Below are positions 12,570 to 23,005 of a DNA stretch of 64,000 nucleotides, in pieces. The translations under genes were made by a program, and so were the position numbers. A model generated the notes under the pieces. The model was given only the letters and a program-made list of their open reading frames with translations, did no database searches and was not told the origin of the DNA. Source of the stretch: Hordeum vulgare subsp. vulgare. Its lineage: Eukaryota > Streptophyta > Magnoliopsida > Poales > Poaceae. The first letter of the stretch is position 1. Each line of letters starts with the position of its first letter. The stretch is taken from positions 541,020,316-541,084,315 of the forward strand of contig NC_058519.1 of NCBI RefSeq assembly GCF_904849725.1, in the 5' to 3' direction.

Positions 12570-13765
12570 TGGGCTGTAACCAGACGTTTCTTCAACTCTC
12601 GAAAACTAGATTCACATTCCTCAGTCCAAACATACTTGGACTCCTTCTTCAATAACTCTGTCATGGGCTTGGCGATCTTTGATAAATTCTCAACGAACCT
12701 CCGGTAATATCCGGCAAGTCCAAGGAAACTGCGGATCTCCTTAACTGAAGTGGGTGCTACCCATTCGATGACTGCTGCGACCTTGGCGGGGTCCACTGCT
12801 ATTCCTTCTCTTGAAATGACGTGTCCGAGGAATCCGACTTCCTTCAACCAAAATTCACATTTGCTAAACTTTGCATACAGCTGATGCTCTCGAAGTTTCT
12901 CCAGAACTAGACGCAGATGTTCCTTGTGTTCCTCCTCGTTCTTGGAGAATATTAGTATGTCATTGATGAACACCACGACAAACTTGTCCAAGTATTCCAT
13001 AAATACCTTGTTCATCAGATTCATAAAATATGCCGGAGCATTAGTCAGTCCAAATGACATGACCGTGTACTCATACACGCCGTACCGAGTGGTGAAGGCT
13101 GTCTTGGGTATATCCTGTTCACGAATCTTCAGCTGATGATACCCGGATCAAAGATCGATCTTGGAGAATATTCGGGCTCCAACTAACTGGTCAAACAGAT
13201 CATTGATCATCGGCAAGGGGTACTTTTTCTTGATGGTCACCTCGTTCAATGCACGATAATCGACAACCATTCTCAAGGACTTATCCTTCTTTTCAACCAA
13301 GAGCACTGGGGCTCCCCAAGGTGAAGAACTTGGGCGAATATACCCTTTGTCCAACAACTCCTTAATTTGCTTCTTGATTTCTACCAAGTCATTTGTGAGC
13401 ATCCGATAGGGTCTCTTGGATATCGGGGCTGTTCCAGGTAATAGCTCAATCAGGAACTCAATCTGTCTATCGTGTGGCATGCCCGGCAATTCCTCCAGAA
13501 ATACATCTGGGTATTCTTGTACAGTCGGTACTTCCTCCTGGACTAGTCCCGTGAGTGAGTTTACTCGTTTACTCCGTGTTGGGCGCTGAGACACGTACTT
13601 AATCCGCTTTTGCTCGGGGGTGGTGAGCAAAATAGACTTAAGGGCACAATCAATATTCCCTTCGTACTTGGCCAACCAATCCATGCCTAGGATTACATCC
13701 AATCCCTGAGACTCTAATACAATGAGGTAAGTGGGAAACTTATGGTTCCCGATGTTGAGACTCAA
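12563..13765 (-). pseudogene. Tekay reverse transcriptase with altered catalytic motif
   Basis: This is one minus-strand frame interrupted by TGA at 13150-13148. The upstream half has the protease/RT linker ([11 protein letters not shown]), then RT blocks such as [14 protein letters not shown] and [11 protein letters not shown]. The downstream half has [17 protein letters not shown], then FIND where the catalytic FIDD is expected. The codon at 12964-12962 reads AAT, so the first of the two metal-binding aspartates is Asn. The enzyme copies element RNA into DNA, and this change alone should inactivate it. The frame stops at 12563 through a one-base loss. Confidence 0.92.
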
Positions 13766-13771
13766 AGCATG

Positions 13772-13984
13772 TCATCCTATCCCGGCTATCATCATGCCTC
13801 CTAGGGAACTGAGCTTAATAGGCTGGTTGAGGGTTCTAGTTGGCAAACTATACTTTTCCACAACTACCCTTGATATGAATGAATGCGTTGCACCAGAATC
13901 AAAAAGTACGAATACTGGACGTGAATTTAGCAAAAAACTTACCAACCACAGTATCGGGGTGATCATAGACCTCTTCAACATCAA
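13772..13984 (-). pseudogene. Tekay aspartic protease fragment
   Basis: A short frame contains FDSGATHSFIS, the active-site motif of Gypsy proteases. It is out of frame with Gag: the shift sits near 13930, where the minus strand has a run of six T. It is in frame with RT, from which it is separated by TGA at 13774-13772. In intact elements of this lineage gag and pol are usually one frame, so the T-run shift is more likely decay than programmed frameshifting. Confidence 0.82.
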
Positions 13985-15059
13985 TGTGATTCACCTGAGC
14001 TCGAGGAAAAGGATTGGGCTTCTTTGCTTCAGAGTTGCCGTTGTCGTTTCCATTTCCCTGCTTGTTTTGGGGACATTCAGTGGCATAGTGTCCCATCTTG
14101 TGACACTTGAAGCAGGTGATGTGATTCAGATCCTTCTGAGCTGGAGCTGAATGATGCTGAGTGCCGGTACCGCCATTCTTGAAGTTGCTGTTGTTGCGGT
14201 GGTTCCTGTTTCCTCTATGTTTGTGGCCTCCATGGTTGTGTATTGGGTGGTTATGCTCGACGTGTCCTCCAAACTTACCGGATCCAGTCCCGGTATTCCC
14301 TGAATAGGGGGTGTAGTGAGGCTTCTGCTGAGTGCTGGAGTTGAACTTTCCATTGCCATACTTCCGCTTGTGGTTCTCCATCTGCTGATGTTTCCCCTCC
14401 AAGATGAGGGCCTTATCTACCAGCTCCTGGTAGTTGTTGAAGTTGGCTACAGTCAGCTGAATGCTCAACTCATCATTGAGTCCCTCCAAGAACTTTTCCT
14501 GCCTGGCCGCATCATCGGCCACATCTCGAGGTGCATAACGGGCGAGCATGCTGAATTCATCGACATACTGAGCCATAGGGCGATTTCCCTGGCGTAAGTT
14601 GCGAAACTCACGCTTCTTCAGACTCATTGCACCAGCTGAGACATGTGCAGTGCGGAAGGCTTGCTTGAACTGTTCCCAAGTGACTCCAGCAATGGGGTAT
14701 GTGGTGGGGTAGTTCTCCCACCATGCAGCTGCAGGGCCTTCAAGTTGATGCGCAGCAAAGCGCACCTTCTCAGCTTCAGTACAACCAGCAGTGATAAGTT
14801 CCCACTCCATCTTGCGGAGCCAATCATCTGCCACAATGGGCTCAATGCTGCTGGAGAAAGTCGGAGGGTTCAACCTCAGGAAACGGGTGAGATTATCGGC
14901 CTGGGGTGGATGATGGTTGTTGTTATTGTTCTGGTTCTGGATGATCAGCTGCATCAGGGTATTCTGTTGTTGAATCAAGTGAGTGAGTTCCGACGGGAAG
15001 TTGGAAGCAGGGGCATGTCTCGGAGGCATCTGATGTTTGTAGAGGGGTGAGATTAGCAT
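13899..15059 (-). CDS. Tekay Gag (capsid and nucleocapsid)
   Basis: This 386-codon frame has a Gag capsid domain in the first half, with a WLRKMEWELITAGCTEAEKV segment and a capsid core around LEGPAAAWWENYP. A basic, Gly/His/Asn-rich linker follows, then one CCHC zinc knuckle (CFKCHKMGHYATEC) near residue 330. The frame has two candidate starts: the first Met, and a Met ten codons later in front of PPRHAPASN. The second looks more natural for this family because the leader between them is not conserved-looking. The frame runs past the protease boundary in the wrong frame, so the last roughly 15 residues are an artefact of the frameshift near 13930. Confidence 0.88.
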   Translation of the reverse strand: MLISPLYKHQMPPRHAPASNFPSELTHLIQQQNTLMQLIIQNQNNNNNHHPPQADNLTRFLRLNPPTFSSSIEPIVADDWLRKMEWELITAGCTEAEKVRFAAHQLEGPAAAWWENYPTTYPIAGVTWEQFKQAFRTAHVSAGAMSLKKREFRNLRQGNRPMAQYVDEFSMLARYAPRDVADDAARQEKFLEGLNDELSIQLTVANFNNYQELVDKALILEGKHQQMENHKRKYGNGKFNSSTQQKPHYTPYSGNTGTGSGKFGGHVEHNHPIHNHGGHKHRGNRNHRNNSNFKNGGTGTQHHSAPAQKDLNHITCFKCHKMGHYATECPQNKQGNGNDNGNSEAKKPNPFPRAQVNHIDVEEVYDHPDTVVGKFFAKFTSSIRTF

Positions 15060-15245
15060 AGAACAATGGTCTAAAGAGTAATTACACTACCCATATGAAA
15101 TGCAACAACCAAGTATCACACCACACATTTTATTCAATACCATCACAAAAGGTTCACACACGGGGATACAAAATTCGATAACCTAAACATCGGCCTAAGC
15201 GTTTAACGATAAGATAAATTTGGTGGACTAGTCTAAGTGTCCTCC

Positions 15246-15953
15246 TCAGAAAAGCATGGTGGTGGGTCCTTCGGTGGAGCTTTCTTCATAGTCCTCCTCA
15301 TTGCTGATCAAGGGGGCTACGTCTCCTTCGGGATGAAGGTTCTCGCCCATGTCCAGTTCCTCCTCCAGGTATGTGACTCGAGTCTTCACCTTCTCGATCC
15401 TCTCCAGGAAGTCCTTCACCTCCAATTCGTGCTCATAGTAGGCGTCCCGGGCTGCTTCTTCGACTTCGAGTTCGCGGAGCGACAGTTGCTTGATCTTCCT
15501 GGCGTCCTTGATCACACGTTGCTTCACAGTCCCGCTGTGCTTCTCCAAGGTCTGGGCATAGGACATGAGAGCGTCCTTGGTCTTGCTTGAGATGATTTCT
15601 CCATCTTCTCCTCTACGGGATACCGTGAATAGGTCTGGTGAAATAGGGCAGCCTTTGTACACTTCCTTCATACGTCCGAGTGCACAATGGACCGCCATGT
15701 CCCTTCCGAGAATCCAGTTGGGTGCGATGAACTTGAAGTCCACACGCTCAGTGCGCGGCTCGAATGTCCTTCCGGGAACGTGCACCTCAATCCTGTAGCG
15801 TGAATCCTCCGGGTAAGATGAAGTAGGCTTCCCTGTGATAGTCGGCAGAGCAATCCTCAAGTCCTTGGTGATCTGTATCAGCTCCTTTCCAAAAGACATA
15901 GTGGCGTCGGACTGGCAAAACTCCGTGAACTTAACGGGGATGAAGGTGGCCAT
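15246..15953 (-). CDS. Extra ORF between PBS and gag of the Tekay element, unknown function
   Basis: This is an intact 235-codon frame with its own ATG, 130 bp from the PBS side and about 190 bp upstream of gag on the same strand. It has no Gag, protease or nucleic-acid-binding motif that I recognise. The N-terminal half is mixed and globular-looking (MSFGKELIQITKDLRIALP, then a region with VHVPGRTFEPRTERVDFKF). The C-terminal third is rich in Lys/Glu/Arg with heptad-like spacing (RKIKQLSLRELEVEEAARD) and ends in an acidic, Ser-rich tail, so a coiled coil is likely. Similar extra ORFs recur in cereal elements of this kind, from memory. It is the only undamaged frame in this element apart from gag. 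Confidence 0.72.
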   Translation of the reverse strand: MATFIPVKFTEFCQSDATMSFGKELIQITKDLRIALPTITGKPTSSYPEDSRYRIEVHVPGRTFEPRTERVDFKFIAPNWILGRDMAVHCALGRMKEVYKGCPISPDLFTVSRRGEDGEIISSKTKDALMSYAQTLEKHSGTVKQRVIKDARKIKQLSLRELEVEEAARDAYYEHELEVKDFLERIEKVKTRVTYLEEELDMGENLHPEGDVAPLISNEEDYEESSTEGPTTMLF

Positions 15954-16085
15954 CTAAAACATTGGAAAACCGAAGAGAAGTCAGAAATGATAAGAAGAGG
16001 AAATAGAGGATTTATAGACATAAGAAAATAGTTTTCTTCCTAAGGCTTTTCCATTCCTAGAGGTTACGTGCTACGGTCAGCGTGT

Positions 16086-16097
16086 GCTCTGATACCA
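16086..16097 (-). other. primer-binding site, initiator Met tRNA type
   Basis: The minus strand reads TGGTATCAGAGC, complementary to the 3' end of plant initiator tRNA-Met. It lies four bases from the 5' LTR edge and fixes the orientation of the Tekay element. Confidence 0.93.
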
Positions 16098-16101
16098 TTT
16101 C

Positions 16102-19100
16102 TGTAGCGGCCCGACTCAATACGAGTCAAGCCTCTCGTGTTTCCGTACCATCTTGGTACACACTCAGTACATCAATGTATATATCAAGAGTTCAATCACA
16201 CAGCTTTATTAACCGAAATCTCATATCGAGTACTTTATTACAATAATGAATTACAATAAAGTGGCTGAAGGCCATCTCATGAGATATCTAACGAAGACTA
16301 GCGGAAGCATCAGGTAGATGAGTCCATCCGACGCCACACCATGTCGTTGAGCGTAGATCATAGCCTCACTCCTGGTCGGAAAAGTACTCTGCAACATGAT
16401 ACGTTGCAGCCGTGTAGGTCGGCATATGGAATATGCTGGCAAGTCATCAAAGAGAGGGGAAAAATAATAATAAACAACTATCTCTACATGCATATTTGGC
16501 AGGTGGAGCTATAAGTTTTGCATAAAGCCAATTTTCTCCTACAACAAGAGAGGGTTGAAAGCAAAATATTACTACATTATTTGTTGTTAACGAGATGGTT
16601 CCGCCAACCAATTCTCGTACCCGAGTTGTTGATAATTCCCACATCATTATTAAGTTGTGTCGAGAGTTCAGGGAAATTTCAATGCCTTCGGCTCAAGTTG
16701 TCCATGACCGTGGACACAGCTAATCGATTAGGTTTGGGCACTCTGCAGAGTTTTGCACACGTTCCCCACAAGATTTGATCGCCTCCGGGTATGTCCTCGC
16801 ACTTCAGGGTGTTTGAAGACCGGATGATCAAAACATGGTCTTTCAACGGGTCCCTCTGAATCCCTGTCGGTGCCCATCCATTCCTACCGTTCTTCTACAT
16901 CTGCTAGCACCGCCTGTCCAGAGTCGCCGCGTTGTCCAACCAAGCCAGAGCCCATAATGACTTGTGGCTGTGCAGGTAAGCCTTGGGTCTTGAAGCCTCC
17001 GTCCGTCTCTTCGAGCCTAGGTGAAGCTTTCCACAAGATGTCATGGCACGTCTACAGCATCCCTGGGTCGTCCATTGGTTTCTCCAGGGAGCCCGTCAAA
17101 CCGTCCTTCACCGAGAGTTGCATTTCTTCATGAGGTCTTGAAAATCTTGACTTAACCGGTCTTGGTTATTTAGTTACCCTCGCATCACTCGTGTTATGCA
17201 CTCAACCACAATCCCGTCTACTCAAGCATAGCAATATGAAATTTGTCGTCTCGGGCCAAGTATCAGGGTTGTTGTGTGCCTACCACATGATACTACAACC
17301 TATACTAAAATTTCCAAGTACCTACTCATCATGCAATTGGGCAAAGAAAGGTGAAACTACCATGCATACAAAACATAGGCGAATAGTATGATCAAAATGA
17401 CTTGCCTTGATGATAGTTGTCTTGATGGAGCCCTTCTAAGTAACAAGCTTCGCACTTCGGGTGATCTACCGATACAAAAAAATACACACCATAAGCACTA
17501 CAATCATCAACAAGTAAAATACATCACAAGCATAAAGTAGATATGACATAAAGTGAAAGTATTCACTTCACCTAACTAAGGCAGAAATTGTTTCTGTTAA
17601 AACCCCAAGTAAACATATTTTAAAAAAATTGAAACTTATACTACAGTAAGATATAATCACTTGGAAGCAGTAGCAAAAAGAATCAAATGAAAATAATTTT
17701 TTAAACTCCTGGAATAAGCAAAGCAAGGTTTAAACTAAATCTGATCTAAAACAAATTATATGTTTTTAAGAACTACAGAAAAATTGGGATCTACTGGAAA
17801 AAGAATCAACCTCATTGGATCTCTAGATCAAAAGCTATGATCAAAATAAGATTGGAACTTTCTCTGTTTTGGAATTAAAAAAGAAAACCAAAATCTAAAT
17901 TCTATCGGATAGGGTGTACACGTGGCGCTCTCTGATTGGTCTATGGGTGTTTGCTGCGGGGAAATCTAACAAACGGCCGAATCTTAACAAAAACCTCTTC
18001 GGCTAATATTAAGTAATGAAAAACCGGCCCGGTTTTGTTTAAAAGACCGAAAGGGTACGGGTGATCTAATCTCTACCGTTTACTCACGATCTAACGGCTA
18101 AGGAAAATATGGGGGTCTCACCGTGAGTTGCTGGGGCTTCTTCTTCTCCGGCGAGACAGAGAAGAGGTGGTGCTCGAGGAGGGGGCTCCGGCGATCTCCG
18201 GCGGCGTCCGAGGTGTTAGGGTGGTGGCGGCGGGTCTCCTCTATGGGATGGCGGCGACGTCGTGGGTTCTGGTGGCCGGGGAAGAGCTCGGGGAGGTTGG
18301 GAGGCTACTGTGCCGGCCGAACTCCGGCGAGGTGCGGGGATGGCGTGGAGTGGTGGAGCTCACGGTTTGGTGGAAAAATGGAACGCGGTGGAGGCGAGGG
18401 TGCTGTTGGTGGCGTTGGTTGGTGCGGGGAGGGGCGGTAGTGGCCGGGGGCGGCGAGGAGATGTTTCTCCTGGAGCTCCTCTCCTGCGAGGTAGCGAGGG
18501 CAGGGGCGTGGTGGTGCTGCGGCGTGGGGAAGGAGGGGGCCGAGGGGGGGCTCGGGGCGGCGTTTATATTGGGGCAGGGGGGCGAGTGGAAGGAAGGGGG
18601 AGAGCCGAAATCGGGGAGGATCCCGGGGAGCAGGGGGTGGTGCCATGGAAAGGGGCCGTGGTGCTGGGAAGGAAAGAGTCACAGGAGAAAAAAGGTAGGA
18701 GGAAGAAGAAGGAAGGAAAGAAAGAAAGGGAAAAAAGGAAGAAAAAGGGGTGCGCTGGTGGGCTGGATCGGCCAGGGATTCTCTCCCAGCGATGGGGGGA
18801 TATGGCCCAAGAAAATCTCCCGATTTTTTTGAAACAGCAAGGGAAAAATAATAAAAGGAAACAAAATAAAAAGATATATATGGGGTATTATATACCAAAA
18901 TTTTCAGAAAAATGTTTCCTACTTGTTTATCATTTTTCCAACACTAGAATAAAAACTTTTAAAAAATGTTTTTTTCGGAAAAATCCCTAAGGCTTTATTA
19001 TCCTTTTGAAATTATTTTCTCCACAAAGTTTGTGTTTCCTTGGCTCAAAATATATCAAAAGTGCCTCATATTTTGGAGGGTCATTTTCCTCCGCTCTTTC

Positions 19101-19266
19101 TTGCTTGCAAGAATTTTGTCGGGGCATTTCTCGTGGGGAGAAAATATAGAAAAGCAAAAGCAAGTATTTGACGGAAATCAAATGCAAAACTTTATTGCAA
19201 ACAAAATGCATAGATGCTTAGCTACATTTGTAGAACATTCCCAATTAGGAAAATTGGGATGTTACA
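16102..19266 (-). repeat. 5' LTR of the Tekay element
   Basis: The right-hand LTR, 3165 bp, with borders TGTAGCGGCC and GATGTTACA. It is the promoter-bearing copy for this antisense element. It differs from the 3' LTR by a roughly 109 bp stretch at 17241-17350 that is absent there, by small indels near 16155 and 16545, and by scattered substitutions. The TATA box reads AATATAAA here instead of TATATAAA. GC-rich frames at 18123-18990 on both strands mirror those in the other LTR and are not counted as genes. Confidence 0.93.
18563..18570 (-). promoter_or_regulatory. degraded TATA box of the Tekay 5' LTR
   Basis: On the minus strand AATATAAA sits where the partner LTR has TATATAAA (9888-9881), upstream of a GC-rich leader. 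The promoter role is inferred from position and sequence. Confidence 0.6.
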
Positions 19267-20225
19267 TATCACCATCTTGTCGGATGGATGCGTCGTCGTG
19301 CCTCCCACGGGGTCCGAGAAGGTTGACCAAAATTGCAATATGTAGGTGTGGTTGCTCACCGTTTTGGCGGCCGTGGTGCACTCTGCTCACGTCCGTCCAT
19401 GCGTTTTGCTCGCCATTGAGGCTACCGTGGTGCATTCCGCTCTAGCAACCATGTGTGCGCTCTGCTCGACATTGAGGCGATTTTACAATGGCAACAGTTA
19501 ATAATTGTCTTACATATTTAGGATAATTTAAAATGCCACATGTGGCAACACCCAAAACTCGCACGAACTACATATACTTAGTGACTTAAAATGTCGATAT
19601 GAGATATTTCATACAATTATAATAAAATATAGGTTAAAAGGCATAGCTAGTGTGACTCCATGATCAGCATAGCACCCTTGTGTCCATTCATTCCGAGTGT
19701 CCCGACCCGCGGCCACGGTACCCGTCTCAGCCTATGGATTTGTTGGTGCTGGGAGGCTCTTGGGGCGGTTGTGCCTCCTCGAGTAGTGCTTCACAACATT
19801 CAGTCGTGTGCACGACATGACCGCGGAACCACTCCATTTACGTATCTCTGCCGTGGTAGCAAATTCCGTCCATCACCTACATCCACAAGATACCACGTTG
19901 GTGATGTTCTACTTTGTCGGTGATGTTAACTCCGCCAAGGGTGCGCATGTCATCATGGTTTACTGGACCCCTTCGTAATTAGTAGTACCAAAATTTGACC
20001 TTAAATTTAACTAAGAATATATTAATGCATGTCATCAAAAATAATATTCTTCGACGACTATTCCCTGCTATGTTCAACTGATATATGCAATAATTATGCA
20101 TGTGCTTGCTTGCCGTTTAGGCGGCCACGACATGCTTTGCTCGCGTCCCTTTGCACACTGTTCTTGCTGTTTAAGCGCCAAGGCATGCTCGGGTCACGTC
20201 CCTTCGTGCGCGCTCTGCTAGCGGT

Positions 20226-20660
20226 TGGGGCCAGCGCACAACCCGACAACTGTATGTGGTGTCACGTGTTATAACATACATGTTAACATAAGGAAATGTA
20301 TGTGTAACTTATTAATAATCGCACTCGAGTACTCGCATACGCATCGTCTGCGATCCTCCTAGCCACCCCAAACAACTAGTTTGCATTTTTCAAAGTTTTT
20401 TCTAAACACAGAATCACACACGAATTAACTGTAGTAACCGTATGTGTTGTATTTTCTCATTGCAAATAGTTCATCTAAGTGGGTTATTTGTCGCGTACGG
20501 GGCATATCACACACATGAATTGTTTGTGTTATTTTGGGTCATTGCAAACAGATCATCTATGTGAACTGTATGCCACATATCACAAACATCTTGTTGAGTT
20601 GAACCATTTATGTTGTGTTCCCTAATCAAAAGTAGTTCATCCGAGTGAACCATATGACGC
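20226..20660 (+). repeat. direct repeat flanking the exonuclease-like gene, left copy
   Basis: The stretch from GCGCACAACCCGACAACTGT onward is repeated with substitutions at about 22237-22690. Shared segments include GTGTTAACATAA-type sequence, CAACTAGTTTGCATTTTTCA and the start of the CACACACATCTTG repeat array. Copy B of the block has the same pair (about 32535-32965 and 34570-35010). Confidence 0.75.
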
Positions 20661-20743
20661 TCCCAGTGGCTGCCGATGATGAGCGACAGTTCACCCTGCA
20701 TGCTCTAGTTGACACAAAGAAGGTTTCCGTATGGGGCTCTATG

Positions 20744-20850
20744 TGGTGTACACCAACCAATCTAACCTGGGTGGAGAAGTCCAACTTTATGGACCTGTTG
20801 CTTGATGAGGACAAGAATAAAATTGTGTGGGTTTGACCTCATCTTCCTCC
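20744..20850 (+). pseudogene. partial duplicate of the exonuclease-like N-terminus
   Basis: The sequence encodes a stretch ending LLLDEDKNKIV. It aligns at DNA level with 21230-21340 (shared GTGGTGTACACCAAC, TTGCTTGATGA and GACAAG segments). That later stretch encodes the matching start of the exonuclease-like domain, ending LLDDDDKYKVVGFDL. So the beginning of the captured gene is present twice within 500 bp. The frame here ends in TGA at 20834-20836. Confidence 0.6.
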
Positions 20851-21874
20851 TGGCGCTCTGCTCTCACGTCCCTCCACATCCTCTGATCTTGCACCCCTCC
20901 GCACATGCTCTGCCAATAGTTGGAAGCCTTCCCATGTCACATTCGGAGCTCCATATGCATGCAGTTGTGCCACGCGCGTCGCCCCATGCAGTTATGTGCT
21001 CCACGACTGAATTATGCGTTGCAAAAACTGCCATCTGGAGGTTCCGATTCCCAAGACGCTCGCCCCCATTTATACCCACGGCCATTGAGCATAGTATCTT
21101 CACGCTTTCAATCGTGCCCCACAACACAATAAGCACACCCTCGATGATGCATACAGAGAGGATATCCAATGGCACTACAGTGGTGTTTGGCGTGCATCTT
21201 GTGAATACCCACATGAAGAAGATGGACCTCACGGTGGTGTACACCAACGACCCGATCATGGTGGAGGACTCCATCAACACTATGGAGCGGTTGCTTGATG
21301 ACGATGACAAGTACAAAGTTGTCGGCTTCGACCTCGCTTACACCAACGGTCGTGCCGGGCATGATCAGAAGGTTGACATCGCCCAGTTGTGTGTGCAACA
21401 TCATGTTCTCCTCTACCACTACTACCTGGCCACACTGCCTTGCGAGCGTTTCGCCAGGTTTGTCAACAGCCCCGATTACATGTTCTCTACGATGGACGCC
21501 ACCAATGATCCAATGGTTCTCAAGACTTGGGGCTTGGCCTGCCGGAATCTTGTCGGCATCCGAGGCCACTACAAGATCTGGGGCAACAAGAAGCACATAG
21601 ACTCCCATGTTGACCTAGCCGAAGCCATTGTTTGCCCCTACTATAGAGGCATGAAGGCTAAATGCGACAAGAGAATCCTTCCTAGCATAGGTCTTGGGTA
21701 AAGAGACTGGATGAACATCGCCTCTAGACCGCGGCCAAGGAAGCATACACATGCTACGAGATGTTCAAGCGGATCATTAACATGATGAACTTATTCCTAC
21801 CTGAATATGTTGAGGGATCGAGCCACAAGCAGAGCGGTAGCGGCAAGAGTCATAGGAAGTATATGATGCGTTGA
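20802..21874 (+). pseudogene. 3'-5' exonuclease-like (DnaQ/WRN-type) gene captured in a CACTA block, copy A1
   Basis: An open frame runs 299 codons to 21701, and homology to sister copies continues out of frame to about 21874. The recognisable domain starts near the Met at 21213 and runs VVGFDLAYT, VDIAQLCVQHHVLLYHY, RFARFVNSPDY, then a VDLAEAIVCPYY segment. This pattern resembles plant 3'-5' exonuclease (RNase H-fold, WRN-exo-like) proteins. In such enzymes motif I is D-x-E; here the second acidic position is Ala (DLA), so catalysis is doubtful. The 137 codons before the Met at 21213 look non-coding. Sister copies lie at 33529-34168, 25727-26144 and 38067-38484. I infer gene capture by the transposon. 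The family assignment is from motif resemblance only. Confidence 0.62.
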
Positions 21875-21901
21875 TCGTTTCCCATACTCACTCCATGCAA
21901 A

Positions 21902-22992
21902 AATATTTATAGTTTCAGTAGGCTAAGTTTATTATGCATGTAGTAGTTTATTGAGGTGTGCACCAATGTTCTGCGTGTAGTCAATTATGTATTTGGATGC
22001 TTAATTAGGTTATGCAATCATGTTGTTATGTGTGTAATTGTTTATTGATCTAGGACAAAGTTATGTGTGTAGTCACTTATGTATTTGTATGTTTAAATCG
22101 GTTATGAAATCATGTTCTTCTTCACAGAGCATAGATGTTTCAGTAGACTAAACTACCAAATCCATTGGTGATGATTTCATCTATCACTGACACGGTTGTC
22201 GTCACCCAGATGATCGTTTAGGCGCTAGCGGTTTGGGCTTGCGCACAACCCAACAATTGTATGCGGTGTCACGTGTTATCACACATGTGTTAACATAATG
22301 AAACGCATGTGTAGCTTACTAATCATCATACACGAGTACTCGCATACTCATCGTGTGTGCTACTCCTAGCGACGGAAAGCAACTAGTTTGCATTTTTCAA
22401 AGTTTTTTCTACACACAGACTCACACACGAATTAACTATAGTAACCATTTATCTTATATTTTCTCATTACAAGCAGTTCATCCGAGTGGGTTGTTTGCCA
22501 CGTATCACACACATCTTGTTTAGATGAATCATTTTTGTTCTTTTGGCTCATTGCAAATAGTTCATCTATGTGAACTGTATGCCGTATATCACACAAATCT
22601 TGTTACACTGAACCGTTGATGTTGTGTTCCTAATAAAAAATAGCTTGTTCGAGTGAACTGTATGCCGCATATGGCACACACTTTGATCTGGATGACAATT
22701 TTTTTTGCATTCCCTAATAGCAGGCACTTCATCCGAGCAAACTTTATGACGTATATCGCACACACCTTGATATAGCTGCCCATTTTTGTTGTTCTCCCTC
22801 ATCACAAACAATTCTTATGGATTAACCGTATGTCACGCATCGCACACACAACTATAATATGAACTGTGCTTGATGTATCTGCCATCACAAACTTTTTGTA
22901 TTTTTTTGATGGTTTTTACGTCACCATTTGTGATTAAAGCATCACACACACTTTTGCCAAAGGGTCTCTGATTTAGTGTCACGTTAGCTAGA
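21902..22992 (+). repeat. CACTA subterminal region with degenerate tandem repeats, copy A
   Basis: After the exonuclease remnant comes an AT-rich stretch with repeated TGTGTAGTCA and TTATGTATTTG words. The right member of the direct repeat pair follows (about 22237-22690). From about 22430 to 22860 there are some five degenerate units of roughly 75-90 bp. Each has CACACACATCTTG or a close variant followed by TTCATCT and TGAACTGTATGCC-like words. Subterminal repeats of this kind bind transposase in CACTA elements. No coding frame is supported. Confidence 0.65.
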
Positions 22993-22993
22993 T

Positions 22994-23005
22994 CCTGTAG
23001 TAGTG
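22994..23005 (+). other. CACTA right terminal inverted repeat, copy A
   Basis: CCTGTAGTAGTG is the reverse complement of CACTACTACAGG. It ends exactly where homology to the Gypsy ORF region starts, which marks the transposon edge. Copy B ends identically at 35338. Confidence 0.75.

Larger units (their letters stand above)
7514..19266 (-). mobile_element. complete Tekay-type (chromovirus) Gypsy element, antisense
   Basis: The 11,753 bp element has two long LTRs (3071 and 3165 bp, TGTAGC...GTTACA), a methionine-tRNA PBS, a polypurine tract and a 5 bp target duplication. All coding features read on the minus strand in the order gag, protease, RT, RNase H, integrase, which is Gypsy (Metaviridae) order. 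A chromodomain-like tail on the integrase and LTRs of about 3 kb point to the Tekay/Del lineage of chromoviruses. The LTRs differ by several small indels and many substitutions, so the insertion is not recent. Pol carries two stops, several frameshifts and altered catalytic residues. Confidence 0.93.
6979..23005. mobile_element. CACTA-type block, copy A, split by a Tekay element
   Basis: Without the Tekay insertion, this block is about 4.27 kb and colinear with 31036-35338. Its right end reads CCTGTAGTAGTG, the reverse complement of the CACTACTACAGG terminus expected for a CACTA (En/Spm) transposon. Inside it lie arrays of degenerate subterminal repeats of about 75-90 bp containing CACACACATCTTG. 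No CACTA left terminus was found, so the block is either truncated at the Gypsy LTR junction (6978/6979) or a deletion derivative. No transposase was recognised. It carries an exonuclease-like gene (20802-21874). Confidence 0.65.

Noticed and set aside
13925..13945. Programmed frameshift at the T-run between Tekay gag and protease
   Set aside because: The same element has other one-base shifts from decay, and this lineage normally uses a single gag-pol frame.
21108..21608. Minus-strand frame of 166 codons opposite the exonuclease-like gene
   Set aside because: It is a shadow of the plus-strand coding sequence; His/Val-rich with no motif.
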